Part shown: positions 35,180 through 45,006 of the stretch, piece by piece
Numbering within the stretch: position 1 is the first letter of the stretch
Layout of the letters: every line of letters starts with the position of its first letter
Source: JACMLD01 sp039919885
Lineage (GTDB): Bacteria > Bacteroidota > Bacteroidia > Chitinophagales > Chitinophagaceae
Direction of reading: 5' to 3'
NCBI GenBank assembly: GCA_039919885.1
Contig: JBDSEV010000058.1
Location: forward strand, 1 to 64,000
DNA: 64,000 bases
Notes under the pieces: model-generated
Seen by the model: the letters and a program-made list of their open reading frames with translations, nothing else
Database searches by the model: none
Told to the model about the DNA's origin: nothing
Translations under genes and position numbers: made by a program

Positions 35180-36817
35180 TTAGATTTTTCTTGCTGTATT
35201 AATAACATTGATACCATTGAAACGCGTAGTGGCGCTTCCGTGCGATACGGCGTTCGATTGCGATGGCTGTCCTTTGCCATCATTGAAGGCTCCGCCCAAC
35301 CGGTAATCGCTCTGATCCGCGATGGCCGCACATGAATTCCAAAATTCCTGTGTATTTGCCTGGTAAGCGACATCGTTAAGCATCCCCGCTATTTTACCAT
35401 TTTTTATTTCATAGAATGTTTGCCCGCCAAACTGGAAATTATACCGCTGTTGATCAATAGAAAACGAACCGTCGCCAATGATATAGATTCCTTTTTCGGT
35501 ATTTTTTATCATATCATCTACCGACAATTTTTCTTTTCCGGCTTGCAGTGATACATTGGGCATACGCTGAAACTGTACATCGCGCCAGCTCTGCGAATAG
35601 CAGCAACCCTGCGATTCTTTTAAACCGAGTATATGCGCCTGGTCGCGTATCGCCTGAAAATTAACAAGTACACCGTCTTTTATTATATCCCAGTCTTTGC
35701 ATTTTACGCCTTCGTCATCATAGCCAACAGCACCCAGCGAACCAGGTTGCAATTTATCTGCAACAATGTTTACGATTTTGCTGCCGAACTGGAAATTGTT
35801 TGATTTCAGTTTCTCCATCGAAAGAAAACTGGTACCTGCATAATTGGCTTCGTAGCCCAATACCCTGTCAAGTTCTGTTGGATGCGCCACAGACTCGTGA
35901 ATGGTCAGCCATAAATGCGAAGGATCCAATATCAAATCATATTTGCCGGGCTCTACAGATTTTGCTTTTAACTTTTCCTCTGCATCTGCGGTGGCGTTCT
36001 TAATATCTTCCAGCATATCATACCGGTCTCCGTAGCGTGTAACAATGCCGGCATACTTAGCCGAAGCACTTGGCGTAAGATACTCATACCCCATACCAAC
36101 CGGTGAACTCAGTGATTTCCGGGTTTGGAATTTACCCGATGCCTTATCTATTTTGGTAACAGTAAACGTAGGGAACAGCCGGTGTACATCCTGGTCAATA
36201 TAAGACCCGTCGGTAGAAGCAAAATATTTTTGTTCGTTCACCGCCAGTATCAATGAGTTTACAAAATTGGCACCAGCCGCCATGGCAACTGCGTTAGAGG
36301 CAAGCAGTAAATCCACTTTTTCTTTTACCGGCACTTCAAACGCATTTTTTTCAATGGGCGTTTTCCAGCTTACCTCACCATACCCTTTCTGTGCAGCCAA
36401 CTGCACGGGTTCCGATAAAATTTTGGAATTGGCTTTTGCCACCGCAACGGCTTTCTCAGCTGTCTTGGCAATTTCTTCTTTGGTAACAATATTGGTGGCG
36501 GCAAAACCCCAGGCACCATTGGCAAGTACCCGAATGCCTACGCCAAAAGATTCTGTGTTGACAATGTTCTGTACACGTTTTTCGCGGGTAACAATAAACT
36601 GGTTGAGGTATCGGCCGATGCGTACGTCTGCATAGGAAGCACCCTTGCTTTTAGCCGCGGTTAATGCAATATCGGCCAGTTGCTTTTTCTGCGCCACGTC
36701 CATGGCCTCGTGCAATGCTTTAAGCGGGTCAATGGTATTTCCCATGCGTGCGAAATCTGGCAGCACCATACCTCCAAACCCCAGGGCAGACAATTGAAGA
36801 AAGTCTTTTCTTTTCAA
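35180..36817 (-). CDS. tldD: TldD-family zinc metalloprotease with a Tat-like N-terminus
   Basis: A 545-residue TldD-type protease. The zinc motif is HESVAHPTELD (near residue 314), followed by GYEANYAGTSF. Unlike Escherichia coli TldD it starts KRKDFLQLSALGFGGMVLP, which resembles a Tat signal with R-K in place of R-R, so export is possible. The first codon appears to be TTG at 36817, within a T/A-rich stretch with no Shine-Dalgarno. It lies 212 bases after the membrane protein gene of the upstream MoxR group and is followed by pmbA. Confidence 0.87.
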   Translation of the reverse strand: MKRKDFLQLSALGFGGMVLPDFARMGNTIDPLKALHEAMDVAQKKQLADIALTAAKSKGASYADVRIGRYLNQFIVTREKRVQNIVNTESFGVGIRVLANGAWGFAATNIVTKEEIAKTAEKAVAVAKANSKILSEPVQLAAQKGYGEVSWKTPIEKNAFEVPVKEKVDLLLASNAVAMAAGANFVNSLILAVNEQKYFASTDGSYIDQDVHRLFPTFTVTKIDKASGKFQTRKSLSSPVGMGYEYLTPSASAKYAGIVTRYGDRYDMLEDIKNATADAEEKLKAKSVEPGKYDLILDPSHLWLTIHESVAHPTELDRVLGYEANYAGTSFLSMEKLKSNNFQFGSKIVNIVADKLQPGSLGAVGYDDEGVKCKDWDIIKDGVLVNFQAIRDQAHILGLKESQGCCYSQSWRDVQFQRMPNVSLQAGKEKLSVDDMIKNTEKGIYIIGDGSFSIDQQRYNFQFGGQTFYEIKNGKIAGMLNDVAYQANTQEFWNSCAAIADQSDYRLGGAFNDGKGQPSQSNAVSHGSATTRFNGINVINTARKI

Positions 36818-37029
36818 AATAAAATAATTAAAGTAATGATAAATAACGTTACCGAAATATGCTGAATACTATAGGTTAAAACAATCGGCGCGATCCTCCT
36901 GCAAGCGTACTACCAGGATTGAAGAGATGTATATTAATCCCTTTTTAATCTCTGTGCAAAATTTATGCGCTGTTCACTAAGATAAGGCAAGTAAGCAATC
37001 TACTGTTTTTTCAAAATAAAAAAAGCCTT

Positions 37030-38820
37030 TCATCCCAATTTTTGTTCCGCCCATAAAAAAAAGACACAGCTAAAAAATACGAGCAACAGGTACAGCCGGA
37101 GATACACGCTTTTCGAGATGCCGGTGGTTTCTCCTCCACCACTTACCAGGGGGCGACGCTCTACATAGGCACGCGTGGCGGCCGCACGCTGGTACCACAA
37201 CAATTGCTGCCAGTCGCTGGCCTGGTACACATACCAGTTTCCGCCGGCTTTTTGAATATCAGGATAATCCTGCCATCCCATTTCCCCAGGCCAGTAAGTA
37301 CCTGTCCGGCTGTACGGCAGCGACCCTTCCTCCAGGTAAATGGTTGTTCGGCCAGCCATTGCAGTCTGCGCTGGCGCGGCGTTGGTTTCTGCTTCCAGGA
37401 GCGCCGGGTTGTTTACTGATGCAAAGAATGAACTGGTGCGCCATACTTCTTCCGGGTATTGTTTTTTTGCGACCTTGTTCAGCAGCAACCACCACAATTG
37501 CTGGTAAGCAGTAGTGTTGCCTGCCAGTGCCATGCTGAAAGTATTTTGCAGGGTAGTGGCAATAATTTTTCCATTGCCGAATGCAACTGCAGACGCAAAA
37601 ATGTTGGACTGTGCATCTTTCAATATTACTTGCGTGCCACTTACATAACCAATAGCTGCTGGATCTGACAGCTTTATTTTATACGCGCTGCTGTCTGTAG
37701 TATTGCCCTGCAATAAAACAAAAGTTGGCTTGTTTTGCGGAAGCGCTTTTACAGTAAAAAACGGCGTATAGAAGGCTGCAGATTTTTTTTGATTGTCCAT
37801 TTTTATAAGCAGGCCCATCCCCTTATCCTGCACCGTACTGCGTACTGCGGCCAGTTCGGCAGCACTTATTTTTTGCAATGCTTCCTCGTCGGCAAGCAGC
37901 ACATCAAATTTGTCCAGGTATGTTGTGGTTAATGCGGTACCGGCCGGTTGCGCAGGCATATTGATAAATTCCCTGGCCGTTTTCCTGGCGGTAATCGTAT
38001 TAGTAATGAAGACCCGGAAACCCTGTTGTGAAAAATGATTTTTTAAATAGGTGTTGTCAAAGTCGGGCGATGAAGAAATAATAAGCAACTGAAGGGGCAT
38101 ATTTTTTTGTACAACAACAGGGACGGGTTCCCTATGAAGTGTATCGTTTCCGGCAATCGTGCGCAACGCATACAGCGCCCTGCCACTGTGTACAGGGATG
38201 CATTGAAGCGAGAATGGTTGATGGGTGCCCGGTTCAATCACTACCGAATCTTTTCCTGAGCCAAATGCCTGCAATACCAGTTTTATTTTTTGTGAACTGT
38301 TATTATTGTAGTTGCCCTGTATGCGCAACGGCTCCCCGGCATCAATGTTTTGCTTCCAGTAAACATCGGTAATGGCCGGCGAAGCAGGTGACCCGTGAAA
38401 TACAATCGGGTGCGGATACAGCGCATCCAGCATTGTATTGTTAAAACCGTTTCCAAAAACATGCAATGTATCGGCCACATGTGCAAGCGCAAACGCATGC
38501 CAGTCGGCCACCGGTTGCGTAGTGTAACCATTGACGGTGTATTTACCTGCAGCAGAAAACAACGGTATAGCGGAATTGTTTTTTTGTAAAAAATTTTCAA
38601 TACTATCTCTTACAAAACCTTCCGTTAATATAACCAGCTTTCTTACCGCGGTATGCTTATTCGCGCCCGGGTATGCCATCCATACCAGGCTGCCCGCAGC
38701 CAGCAAAGACGCCAGCAGCCGTGCGTATAAACGGGATCGGTTGGGCCGTTTCCATTCTCTGTAAAAAAGAAACAGCAACAGTAAACAGGCCAATGTCAGC
38801 GTAGCATACCAGCTTATCAT
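37030..38820 (-). CDS. Membrane protein of the MoxR-DUF58-BatA locus
   Basis: A 596-residue protein I cannot assign to a named family. Two hydrophobic helices at the N-terminus (about 5-20 and 33-52) are followed by a large periplasmic region and a final helix near 572-590. The middle contains a fold reminiscent of a glutamine-amidotransferase-like or VWA sandwich domain (LLIISSSPDFDNTYLKNHFSQ... DVLLADEEAL), similar in layout to proteins found after BatA in related loci. It overlaps the preceding gene by 4 bp, so it is translated together with it. Confidence 0.75.
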   Translation of the reverse strand: MISWYATLTLACLLLLFLFYREWKRPNRSRLYARLLASLLAAGSLVWMAYPGANKHTAVRKLVILTEGFVRDSIENFLQKNNSAIPLFSAAGKYTVNGYTTQPVADWHAFALAHVADTLHVFGNGFNNTMLDALYPHPIVFHGSPASPAITDVYWKQNIDAGEPLRIQGNYNNNSSQKIKLVLQAFGSGKDSVVIEPGTHQPFSLQCIPVHSGRALYALRTIAGNDTLHREPVPVVVQKNMPLQLLIISSSPDFDNTYLKNHFSQQGFRVFITNTITARKTAREFINMPAQPAGTALTTTYLDKFDVLLADEEALQKISAAELAAVRSTVQDKGMGLLIKMDNQKKSAAFYTPFFTVKALPQNKPTFVLLQGNTTDSSAYKIKLSDPAAIGYVSGTQVILKDAQSNIFASAVAFGNGKIIATTLQNTFSMALAGNTTAYQQLWWLLLNKVAKKQYPEEVWRTSSFFASVNNPALLEAETNAAPAQTAMAGRTTIYLEEGSLPYSRTGTYWPGEMGWQDYPDIQKAGGNWYVYQASDWQQLLWYQRAAATRAYVERRPLVSGGGETTGISKSVYLRLYLLLVFFSCVFFLWAEQKLG

Positions 38821-40931
38821 GGTTGCCTGTTTTGGAGGTTATTAAAATATTGTTTTGACAAGTTTTGCTTCAAATTGCCATTCCCGGCCGAAGGCATCCG
38901 ATCTGGCGTGGCCAGTAATTGCTGCAAGCCAAACTGCGCTGCCTGTACGTCCTGTGCCCGCAATGTTTTATTATTATCCAATTTGGCAAGTACATTGTTT
39001 AGTGCCTCAACAGCATGCAGGTAATGCGAAGGTTGCTGTACCGCTTTCTCATGCAAACGCAGATTGGCCTGCTGCAGTATTTCCCGCGATTGTTGATCGG
39101 CGTTCCCGGCGGATTTAATAGTGTCTAGCACCGCCAGGGCATCGCGTACCACTTGCTGCGGATCTTTTTGCTGAACAATATTTTTTTGCCGCACCGCCTG
39201 GTTTATTTTACTGAGCTCACCGGTTAATCTTTTTTTAAGATCCAGCGGTGTTGTTTTAAAATTTGCTTTGGCTACATAGGCCCTTGATTGCTGCTGCAGG
39301 TCTTTCAGCAGGCGCAATGCTTTGTATTCAAATGGCAGCGCTTCCCTGGGTGTAAACGTGCGCAAGTGTAATTCTGCACGCCACATTTCTGTAAGTGTTG
39401 CACGCAGTTGTTTTTTTGTTGCCGGGTCATAATAAGACGCGTCTTCGGCAATATCATGCTTGTCAGTAAATGCATCCATTACCTTTTCTGCATTGCTGAA
39501 ATCGGCGATATTGTCTACCTCATCCGCGCCATGTTCCCCCGGCTCCGATTCCTCACCTAAAAATTTTCCATAGCGGAGGCGGAGTAATTTTTGATCAATG
39601 CCAAGGTTATTGCCACGGTTTTTAAATGCTTCCATGCTGATGGTATCCTTGTCTTTCAGCAATTGCTCCGTTTCAATAATAATCTGCCGCTGGCTCCTGA
39701 AATATTCGGGCTTTAGGGTCAGGCTGTTCGCAAGCCCTTCTACGCTCATCAGCTGGGCGGTATCGGGCAGGTGCACAATATGGATGTCTGAACGGGTTTG
39801 CTGAAGGTGGTTATCGGTGGCCTGCACATAGAAATACAATTCATCTCCCGGTTGCATCGCCAGCGCAGACAATAACAATGACTGCTGCAGGCGGTATTGG
39901 CGGGCGCCGGGCGCGAAACCCTGCAATGAAATTTTTTGTTCTTTAAATTTAACCGCTTCGCCATTGCCACTGGCGACCGTGGCAGCAATAAAGGCATCTT
40001 TGATTCCGTAATCATCACTAAGCAGTGTGGTAATCTTCACCTGCGGTATTTCACCGTATTCAATGGTAGTATATTGTTTAGGCGATTGTATCTCAATCAC
40101 AGGCAACTGGTCACGGATGGTTTCAATTTTATACAGTTCGGAAAGCTTTCCATCGATATTTACCTGGTAAAAACCACTGCTGTCTAATTTTTTTGATAGC
40201 TGCCATTGGTTGTGCTTCGCGTCCGTTAATCGCAATTTTACCCGTACCGTATCATTAAATATAAAACTTACCTGGCCGGCTGCAACGCTGGTTTGTATTT
40301 TCCATTCTGCCTGCGAACCTTCTTCTGCCAGCAGGTTAAACGACGCTTGCTGACGCGCCGGCCTGGCAGTATACGCGGGTGGGCGAATGAATAGCTGTAG
40401 CGCCGCAATTTGTGGCAGCACGATTTCTTTTTTTATTACTGTGGTGTGGTTGATTGATGGTGCGTGCTTTGCTGCAGGGACCGATAATTTATTTATGGCG
40501 ATGGCCGTAAGCAGCATCATTACCATAATAAATGCCGGCGCCCATATTTTTTTATGAATTGACAAAGGCGCATCGATTGTTTGCAGCACATCACTGGTTC
40601 TTTTGTATTGTAATTGCTGAAGCGTGTTAAGCGAGGCGGGCAACTGCAACAATAGTTCCGCGCTTTCTTCTGCATCGGGATAGGTTTGATTGAGTAATGC
40701 CGCAATCGCACTTGCTTTCACCCGCCACGGCTGGTGCACCAGCAATAACACCAGCAAAATAAAAACGCCATAGGCAATACCCCACCAGGCTGGCCACCCG
40801 GTAAGTTCGCATACCAGTACGCCAGTTAAAAAACCAGTGCCTGTTGCAACCAGTCCATCACCCAAAACGGAATACAATATCCATTTACCGCGCAACGTGC
40901 TTATGAGCTGCATGCCTTTCCCGTTATCCAT
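38817..40931 (-). CDS. DUF4175-like large membrane protein
   Basis: A 704-residue protein with two or three N-terminal transmembrane helices (about 16-34, 38-62 and 133-150), a beta-rich periplasmic part (PPAYTARPARQQ, DDYGIKDAFIAATV) and a long alpha-helical C-terminal third from about 400. This layout is that of the DUF4175 family of Bacteroidota, which travels with MoxR and DUF58 genes; activity unknown. It overlaps the BatA-type gene by 8 bp and the next gene by 4 bp. Confidence 0.78.
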   Translation of the reverse strand: MDNGKGMQLISTLRGKWILYSVLGDGLVATGTGFLTGVLVCELTGWPAWWGIAYGVFILLVLLLVHQPWRVKASAIAALLNQTYPDAEESAELLLQLPASLNTLQQLQYKRTSDVLQTIDAPLSIHKKIWAPAFIMVMMLLTAIAINKLSVPAAKHAPSINHTTVIKKEIVLPQIAALQLFIRPPAYTARPARQQASFNLLAEEGSQAEWKIQTSVAAGQVSFIFNDTVRVKLRLTDAKHNQWQLSKKLDSSGFYQVNIDGKLSELYKIETIRDQLPVIEIQSPKQYTTIEYGEIPQVKITTLLSDDYGIKDAFIAATVASGNGEAVKFKEQKISLQGFAPGARQYRLQQSLLLSALAMQPGDELYFYVQATDNHLQQTRSDIHIVHLPDTAQLMSVEGLANSLTLKPEYFRSQRQIIIETEQLLKDKDTISMEAFKNRGNNLGIDQKLLRLRYGKFLGEESEPGEHGADEVDNIADFSNAEKVMDAFTDKHDIAEDASYYDPATKKQLRATLTEMWRAELHLRTFTPREALPFEYKALRLLKDLQQQSRAYVAKANFKTTPLDLKKRLTGELSKINQAVRQKNIVQQKDPQQVVRDALAVLDTIKSAGNADQQSREILQQANLRLHEKAVQQPSHYLHAVEALNNVLAKLDNNKTLRAQDVQAAQFGLQQLLATPDRMPSAGNGNLKQNLSKQYFNNLQNRQP

Positions 40932-42249
40932 GCGCCGCTGTTTTACGGTGATAAAAAGAAAACCATCGCTCTGTAAAAAACAGTAAAAACACCAGCAACC
41001 AGCATATACCGGAAAGCGGCGTTAAAATATAGATGGCCGGTTTAGGGTCTGCGTCTTTGCCGGTTAACAAAACAGGCATCAATTGCGTGCTGTCTATAAT
41101 CGTTTGATCGGTTGAGCCGACGCCTGTCGCGCTGGTATGCGCATCCTGTATCAACCCATATACTATTTGGGGAAAACTACCACTCCACGGCAGTTCATTC
41201 CATGCAGGATCAAAATGGGTATAGAGCCGGTAATGGTTTGTATTTTTTTTCTTTTGTGCAACCAGCAGGGGATTACCAAAACCATCTTTCCAGCGAATAT
41301 CAGCAAACCCGGTATCCACGGTAGTATCGGGTACGGACATATACAAGCTTACGGCATCAAACATAGCACCCGCCGCCGGCAAGATATACGACTGAACAGA
41401 CAATGGCTTTCCGATTGCATACTGCAAAATGTTTGTTGCGTTGAGATCATTTACAACGGGTTCATTGGCCAGCCAGAACAACCAATCCTGGTGGTCAGGT
41501 ATATTGCTTATTGCGGTAACTGATTGTACAATGATATTTTTTTTAGTGAATTGTTGCAAGGCATCCAACGCAGCTTTCAGGTAGCGGGCATCATTGCCAT
41601 AACCATGGTTAAAAATAGTGACGCGCAATCCGCTGCTGTCTGCAACGATTGCCGGAAGTAGCGGAGGCGTGTAAGTAAACCAGCGCAAATTCAGTGAAAC
41701 GCGGGAACGTGGCCCGCCAAAATTGCGCAGGAAGTTATCAGTAAAAACATAGAGGGGCAAATGCGCCGGCACCTGTTCATTCAGCAATTCCACTGTACAG
41801 CGGTAAGATGGCTGTTTTATAGCAATACTGTCTTTAACAGCGTGCAATGCAGTTTCAAAATTTAACTTTGGAAAACCAGCTTCAAAATAATGAAACTCAA
41901 ACCCTGCCTGCAACAGTGAATCTACCAGCGGCTCGAAACGTTGGTACGCGCCGGGCAGTGCAGTGCGGCTCATCAGCACCCATCCTTTTGCATTATTTTT
42001 TTTTAGGCTTCTCCATTGGGGACCAGCCAGGGCCATTGCTATAAGTGCCAGTAGCAGGCACCGCAGCAACAGCAGCAACATTTCCGTTAGCTTTATTCTT
42101 TTTCTGTGTGAAACGGTATTTTCTGCAATCAACGCGATGCTGCCCACCCGCAGGGTTTTACCAGGCCGCTGGTTCCACAAATGGATAATAACGGGAATAG
42201 AAAGACCCGCCAATGCCCAAAGCCATATTGGTTGCAATAACTGGAACAA
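40924..42249 (-). CDS. BatA-domain membrane protein
   Basis: A 441-residue protein with the BatA N-terminal domain: a first helix (LLQPIWLWALAGLSIPVIIHLW), the conserved NQRPGKTLRVGS, and a second helix (LTEMLLLLLRCLLLALIAMA) followed by GPQW. The body is periplasmic and the C-terminal helix lies at about 412-430. No intact MIDAS motif (DxSxS) is visible, unlike canonical BatA, so it is not a full von Willebrand A protein. It starts 3 bases after the DUF58 stop codon. Confidence 0.82.
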   Translation of the reverse strand: MFQLLQPIWLWALAGLSIPVIIHLWNQRPGKTLRVGSIALIAENTVSHRKRIKLTEMLLLLLRCLLLALIAMALAGPQWRSLKKNNAKGWVLMSRTALPGAYQRFEPLVDSLLQAGFEFHYFEAGFPKLNFETALHAVKDSIAIKQPSYRCTVELLNEQVPAHLPLYVFTDNFLRNFGGPRSRVSLNLRWFTYTPPLLPAIVADSSGLRVTIFNHGYGNDARYLKAALDALQQFTKKNIIVQSVTAISNIPDHQDWLFWLANEPVVNDLNATNILQYAIGKPLSVQSYILPAAGAMFDAVSLYMSVPDTTVDTGFADIRWKDGFGNPLLVAQKKKNTNHYRLYTHFDPAWNELPWSGSFPQIVYGLIQDAHTSATGVGSTDQTIIDSTQLMPVLLTGKDADPKPAIYILTPLSGICWLLVFLLFFTERWFSFYHRKTAAHG

Positions 42250-42252
42250 TAC

Positions 42253-43140
42253 CTAGATGATTAATTTTGCTCTTTGTTTTAAAAAATCACGCAATGCCGC
42301 TTTTACCGGATCGCGCATATTCAGCAGGCGGTAGAAAAAATGATGATTGAGCATTTTCAGTTTAATGCTTTCAAGGTAAGTTGCCACCTGTTCTTTGTAT
42401 AGGGCATTATCGCTGCCTGCGTTGATACGTACTATTTTGCCAGTTTCCAACTCCTCCAGTGCTGCATAACCTTTGTAATCAAATTCAAGTTCATTGTTAC
42501 CCATCAGGTGAAAGACTATAATCTCATTTTTCATCACAGCCAGGCTATCCAGCATTGTAATTAGTTCATTTTCCTGTTCATACAAATCAGTAATAAAAAT
42601 GACGAGTTCTTTTTTGCCGGTGTTGGAAAAAATGCTTTTGTAATGCATTGGTTTGGTGGCAAGTCCCGCTGCTGAACTATTTTCAAGCTGGTAAAAAAGT
42701 CTTGCCATGTGCTGGTAATCTCTTTTTGCATCTATTGAAAACAGTTGTTCTTCCTGCAGGATAAACAGGCCAACGGCATCACCCTGCAAGCCGGCAAGCC
42801 AGGCCAGTGAGGCTGCCAGGTATTTGGCATATTCAATTTTAGTATACCCGTTGTCTGCATGATTCATTGACCCGCTGGCATCCACTATCAACCGAATGGA
42901 AATACTGGTTTCAATTTCGGATTCACGGATATAGTAGCGGTCAGACCTGGCGTATGCCTTCCAATCGAGCTGGCGCAAATCATCACCGGGCTGGTAGCTG
43001 CGGTACTGGCTAAATTCCAGCCCCTCCCCTTTGATACTATTTTTATTGATACCGGCCATAAAGCCTTCAATGGTTGTTTTTGCAGCCAGTTGCAGATCTT
43101 TTATAGCCAGTAGTATTTTGGGATCCAGTAAACGGCTCAT
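42253..43140 (-). CDS. DUF58-family protein with VWA/MIDAS-like motif
   Basis: A 295-residue cytoplasmic DUF58 protein. It has YQPGDDLRQLDWKAYARSD followed by the metal-binding DASGSM (Asp87, Ser89, Ser91), as in von Willebrand A domains. DUF58 proteins are usual partners of MoxR AAA+ ATPases and are thought to bind clients or target the ATPase to the membrane. It follows moxR by 4 bases and precedes the BatA-type gene by 3. Confidence 0.9.
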   Translation of the reverse strand: MSRLLDPKILLAIKDLQLAAKTTIEGFMAGINKNSIKGEGLEFSQYRSYQPGDDLRQLDWKAYARSDRYYIRESEIETSISIRLIVDASGSMNHADNGYTKIEYAKYLAASLAWLAGLQGDAVGLFILQEEQLFSIDAKRDYQHMARLFYQLENSSAAGLATKPMHYKSIFSNTGKKELVIFITDLYEQENELITMLDSLAVMKNEIIVFHLMGNNELEFDYKGYAALEELETGKIVRINAGSDNALYKEQVATYLESIKLKMLNHHFFYRLLNMRDPVKAALRDFLKQRAKLII

Positions 43141-43144
43141 AACA

Positions 43145-44146
43145 TCAATTTAAGACAACTTTTGGGCGGTCAATAAGCCTTATTAGTTCTGCGGTTACTT
43201 TATCAGCGGTGATTTCGCCCGCATCTGCTTTAAAGTTCATCAGTATCCTGTGCCGCAGTACCGGGTAAGCCATCGCCTGCAGGTCTTCCATCAGCACAGC
43301 ATAACGGCCATGAAACAGTGCTCTTGCCTTGGCTGTTAATATCAGCGACTGGCCGGCACGTGGTCCGGCGCCCCAGCGCACCCAATCCTGCACATATTTG
43401 ATGTGGGTAGTAGCCGGCCTGGTGGCACGAATCAGTTCACTTACATATTGTACCAGGGTATCATTTACCGATACTTCGCGCACCAGTTCCTGTAATTGTT
43501 TTATTTCCGCGGCATTAATGACCGCATTAATCACCGGTTTCTTTGTTCCTGTAGTACTCGTTAGTATCGCAGCCTCTTCCACTGCGGATGGATAGTCAAT
43601 GGTAATATATAGCAAGAACCGGTCTGATTGCGCCTCCGGCAGCGGATAGGTACCAGCCTGTTCAATTGGATTTTGCGTAGCCAATATAAAAAAGGGTTTG
43701 TCGAGTGGGTAGGTTTGCCCCGCATAGGTCACTGAAAATTCCTGCATCGCTTCCAGCAGGGCGGATTGTGTTTTAGGGGGCGTTCGGTTAATTTCATCGG
43801 CCAGTATCATATTCGCAAAAAGGGGCCCTTTGTTAAATTTAAAAAAGCGCTTACCCGTGCTGTGATCTTCTTCCAAGATTTCCGTACCAATAATATCTGC
43901 CGGCATCAGATCAGGCGTAAACTGTATGCGCCTGAAAGAAAGATCCAATGCCTGGGAAATAGATTTCACTATCAGGGTTTTGGCAAGGCCGGGTACACCT
44001 TCCAGCAGGCAATGGCCGCCAGCCAGTAACGCGATTAATATTTCATCCAGCACAGCGTCCTGGCCAACAATTACTTTTTGAATTTCTTTTTTCAGCAGGG
44101 GGAGTTTGGTGAGCAAACCCTGCACAACATCTTCTGAATTATTCAA
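43145..44146 (-). CDS. MoxR-family AAA+ ATPase
   Basis: A 333-residue AAA+ ATPase. The Walker A segment is EGVPGLAKT (residues 49-57) and Walker B is MILADEINR (Asp117, Glu118), followed by the typical TPPKTQSALLEAMQE and sensor 1 ATQNP. MoxR proteins work with VWA-domain partners as chaperones assembling or activating metalloenzymes and envelope complexes. It is the first gene of a seven-gene minus-strand run and is divergent from the DUF4159 gene, with 91 bases between them. Confidence 0.94.
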   Translation of the reverse strand: MNNSEDVVQGLLTKLPLLKKEIQKVIVGQDAVLDEILIALLAGGHCLLEGVPGLAKTLIVKSISQALDLSFRRIQFTPDLMPADIIGTEILEEDHSTGKRFFKFNKGPLFANMILADEINRTPPKTQSALLEAMQEFSVTYAGQTYPLDKPFFILATQNPIEQAGTYPLPEAQSDRFLLYITIDYPSAVEEAAILTSTTGTKKPVINAVINAAEIKQLQELVREVSVNDTLVQYVSELIRATRPATTHIKYVQDWVRWGAGPRAGQSLILTAKARALFHGRYAVLMEDLQAMAYPVLRHRILMNFKADAGEITADKVTAELIRLIDRPKVVLN

Positions 44147-44237
44147 AACCTGAAATTTTAATTATTAATCAGCGGAAATTAAAAATAAATGGTTCAACTT
44201 GTAAAAAAATTATTTCACCGGCAAGCAAGTATCAGCA

Positions 44238-44861
44238 ATGAGTAATAGGCAATTTACATTCACGAGGTTAAGGTACCATAGCGGCGATTGGGATACCGAT
44301 CAGCGCATGCCATCGAATATACTTAATTCATTGATTGAATATACAACCATACCTGTGAACCTGCATGAAAAAGTGATTGATCTAAGCAGTGAAGACATTT
44401 TTCAATACCCGTTTTGTTATATCAGCGGGCACAAACTGGTACAATTTGATAAACAGGAAGCGGCAAATTTTAAAACATATATTCAGAATGGCGGATTCGT
44501 TTTTGCAGACGATTGCAACCATGATATAGACGGACTTTTTGCAAAATCTTTTGAAATGCAGATGAATACCCTTTTCGGGCCAACTGCATTAAAGAAAATT
44601 AAAAACGACCATCCTATTTATTCAGCATTTTTTAAATTTGAAAAAGGGCCGCCCAACACCGTCTTTGAACTCAATGGTTGGGGCGATGACCTGGTACATG
44701 ATTACCTGAAAGCAATTGAAATTAACGGACGCATTGCTGTTTTATACAGTAATAAAGATTATGGCTGCGAATGGGATTATGATTTCAGGAACAAACGTTT
44801 TCTTAGTGAAGACAATACCAAATTTGGGGTGAATATTGTGGTGTATGCTTTACAGGCATAA
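44238..44861 (+). CDS. DUF4159-family protein
   Basis: A 207-residue protein with the DUF4159 motifs FTRLRYHSGDWDTD, LSSEDIFQYPFCYISGHK, GGFVFADDCNHD and DYGCEWDYDFRNKRF. The family resembles a glutamine-amidotransferase-like fold and is found beside MoxR/DUF58/BatA genes; role unknown. Related loci often encode it in the same direction; here it is divergent from moxR. No signal peptide is seen. Confidence 0.85.
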   Translation: MSNRQFTFTRLRYHSGDWDTDQRMPSNILNSLIEYTTIPVNLHEKVIDLSSEDIFQYPFCYISGHKLVQFDKQEAANFKTYIQNGGFVFADDCNHDIDGLFAKSFEMQMNTLFGPTALKKIKNDHPIYSAFFKFEKGPPNTVFELNGWGDDLVHDYLKAIEINGRIAVLYSNKDYGCEWDYDFRNKRFLSEDNTKFGVNIVVYALQA

Positions 44862-45006
44862 TTGCCGATCAGTCTTTTTTTGAGCAAAAATCTGCTAATG
44901 CCAGGTTTCTCCCACGGAGATGAAAGAGGGCCTTCCAAAAGTAAAAGAGTTGGAAAAAAAGTCGCGCAGGTAACATTTTTAGGCAGCATATGACAGGCTG
45001 CGCTTA

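Noticed and set aside
33834..36817. Modified-peptide (microcin-type) cluster next to TldD/PmbA
   Set aside because: No short precursor frame, no radical-SAM or cyclodehydratase gene, and no transporter in reach.
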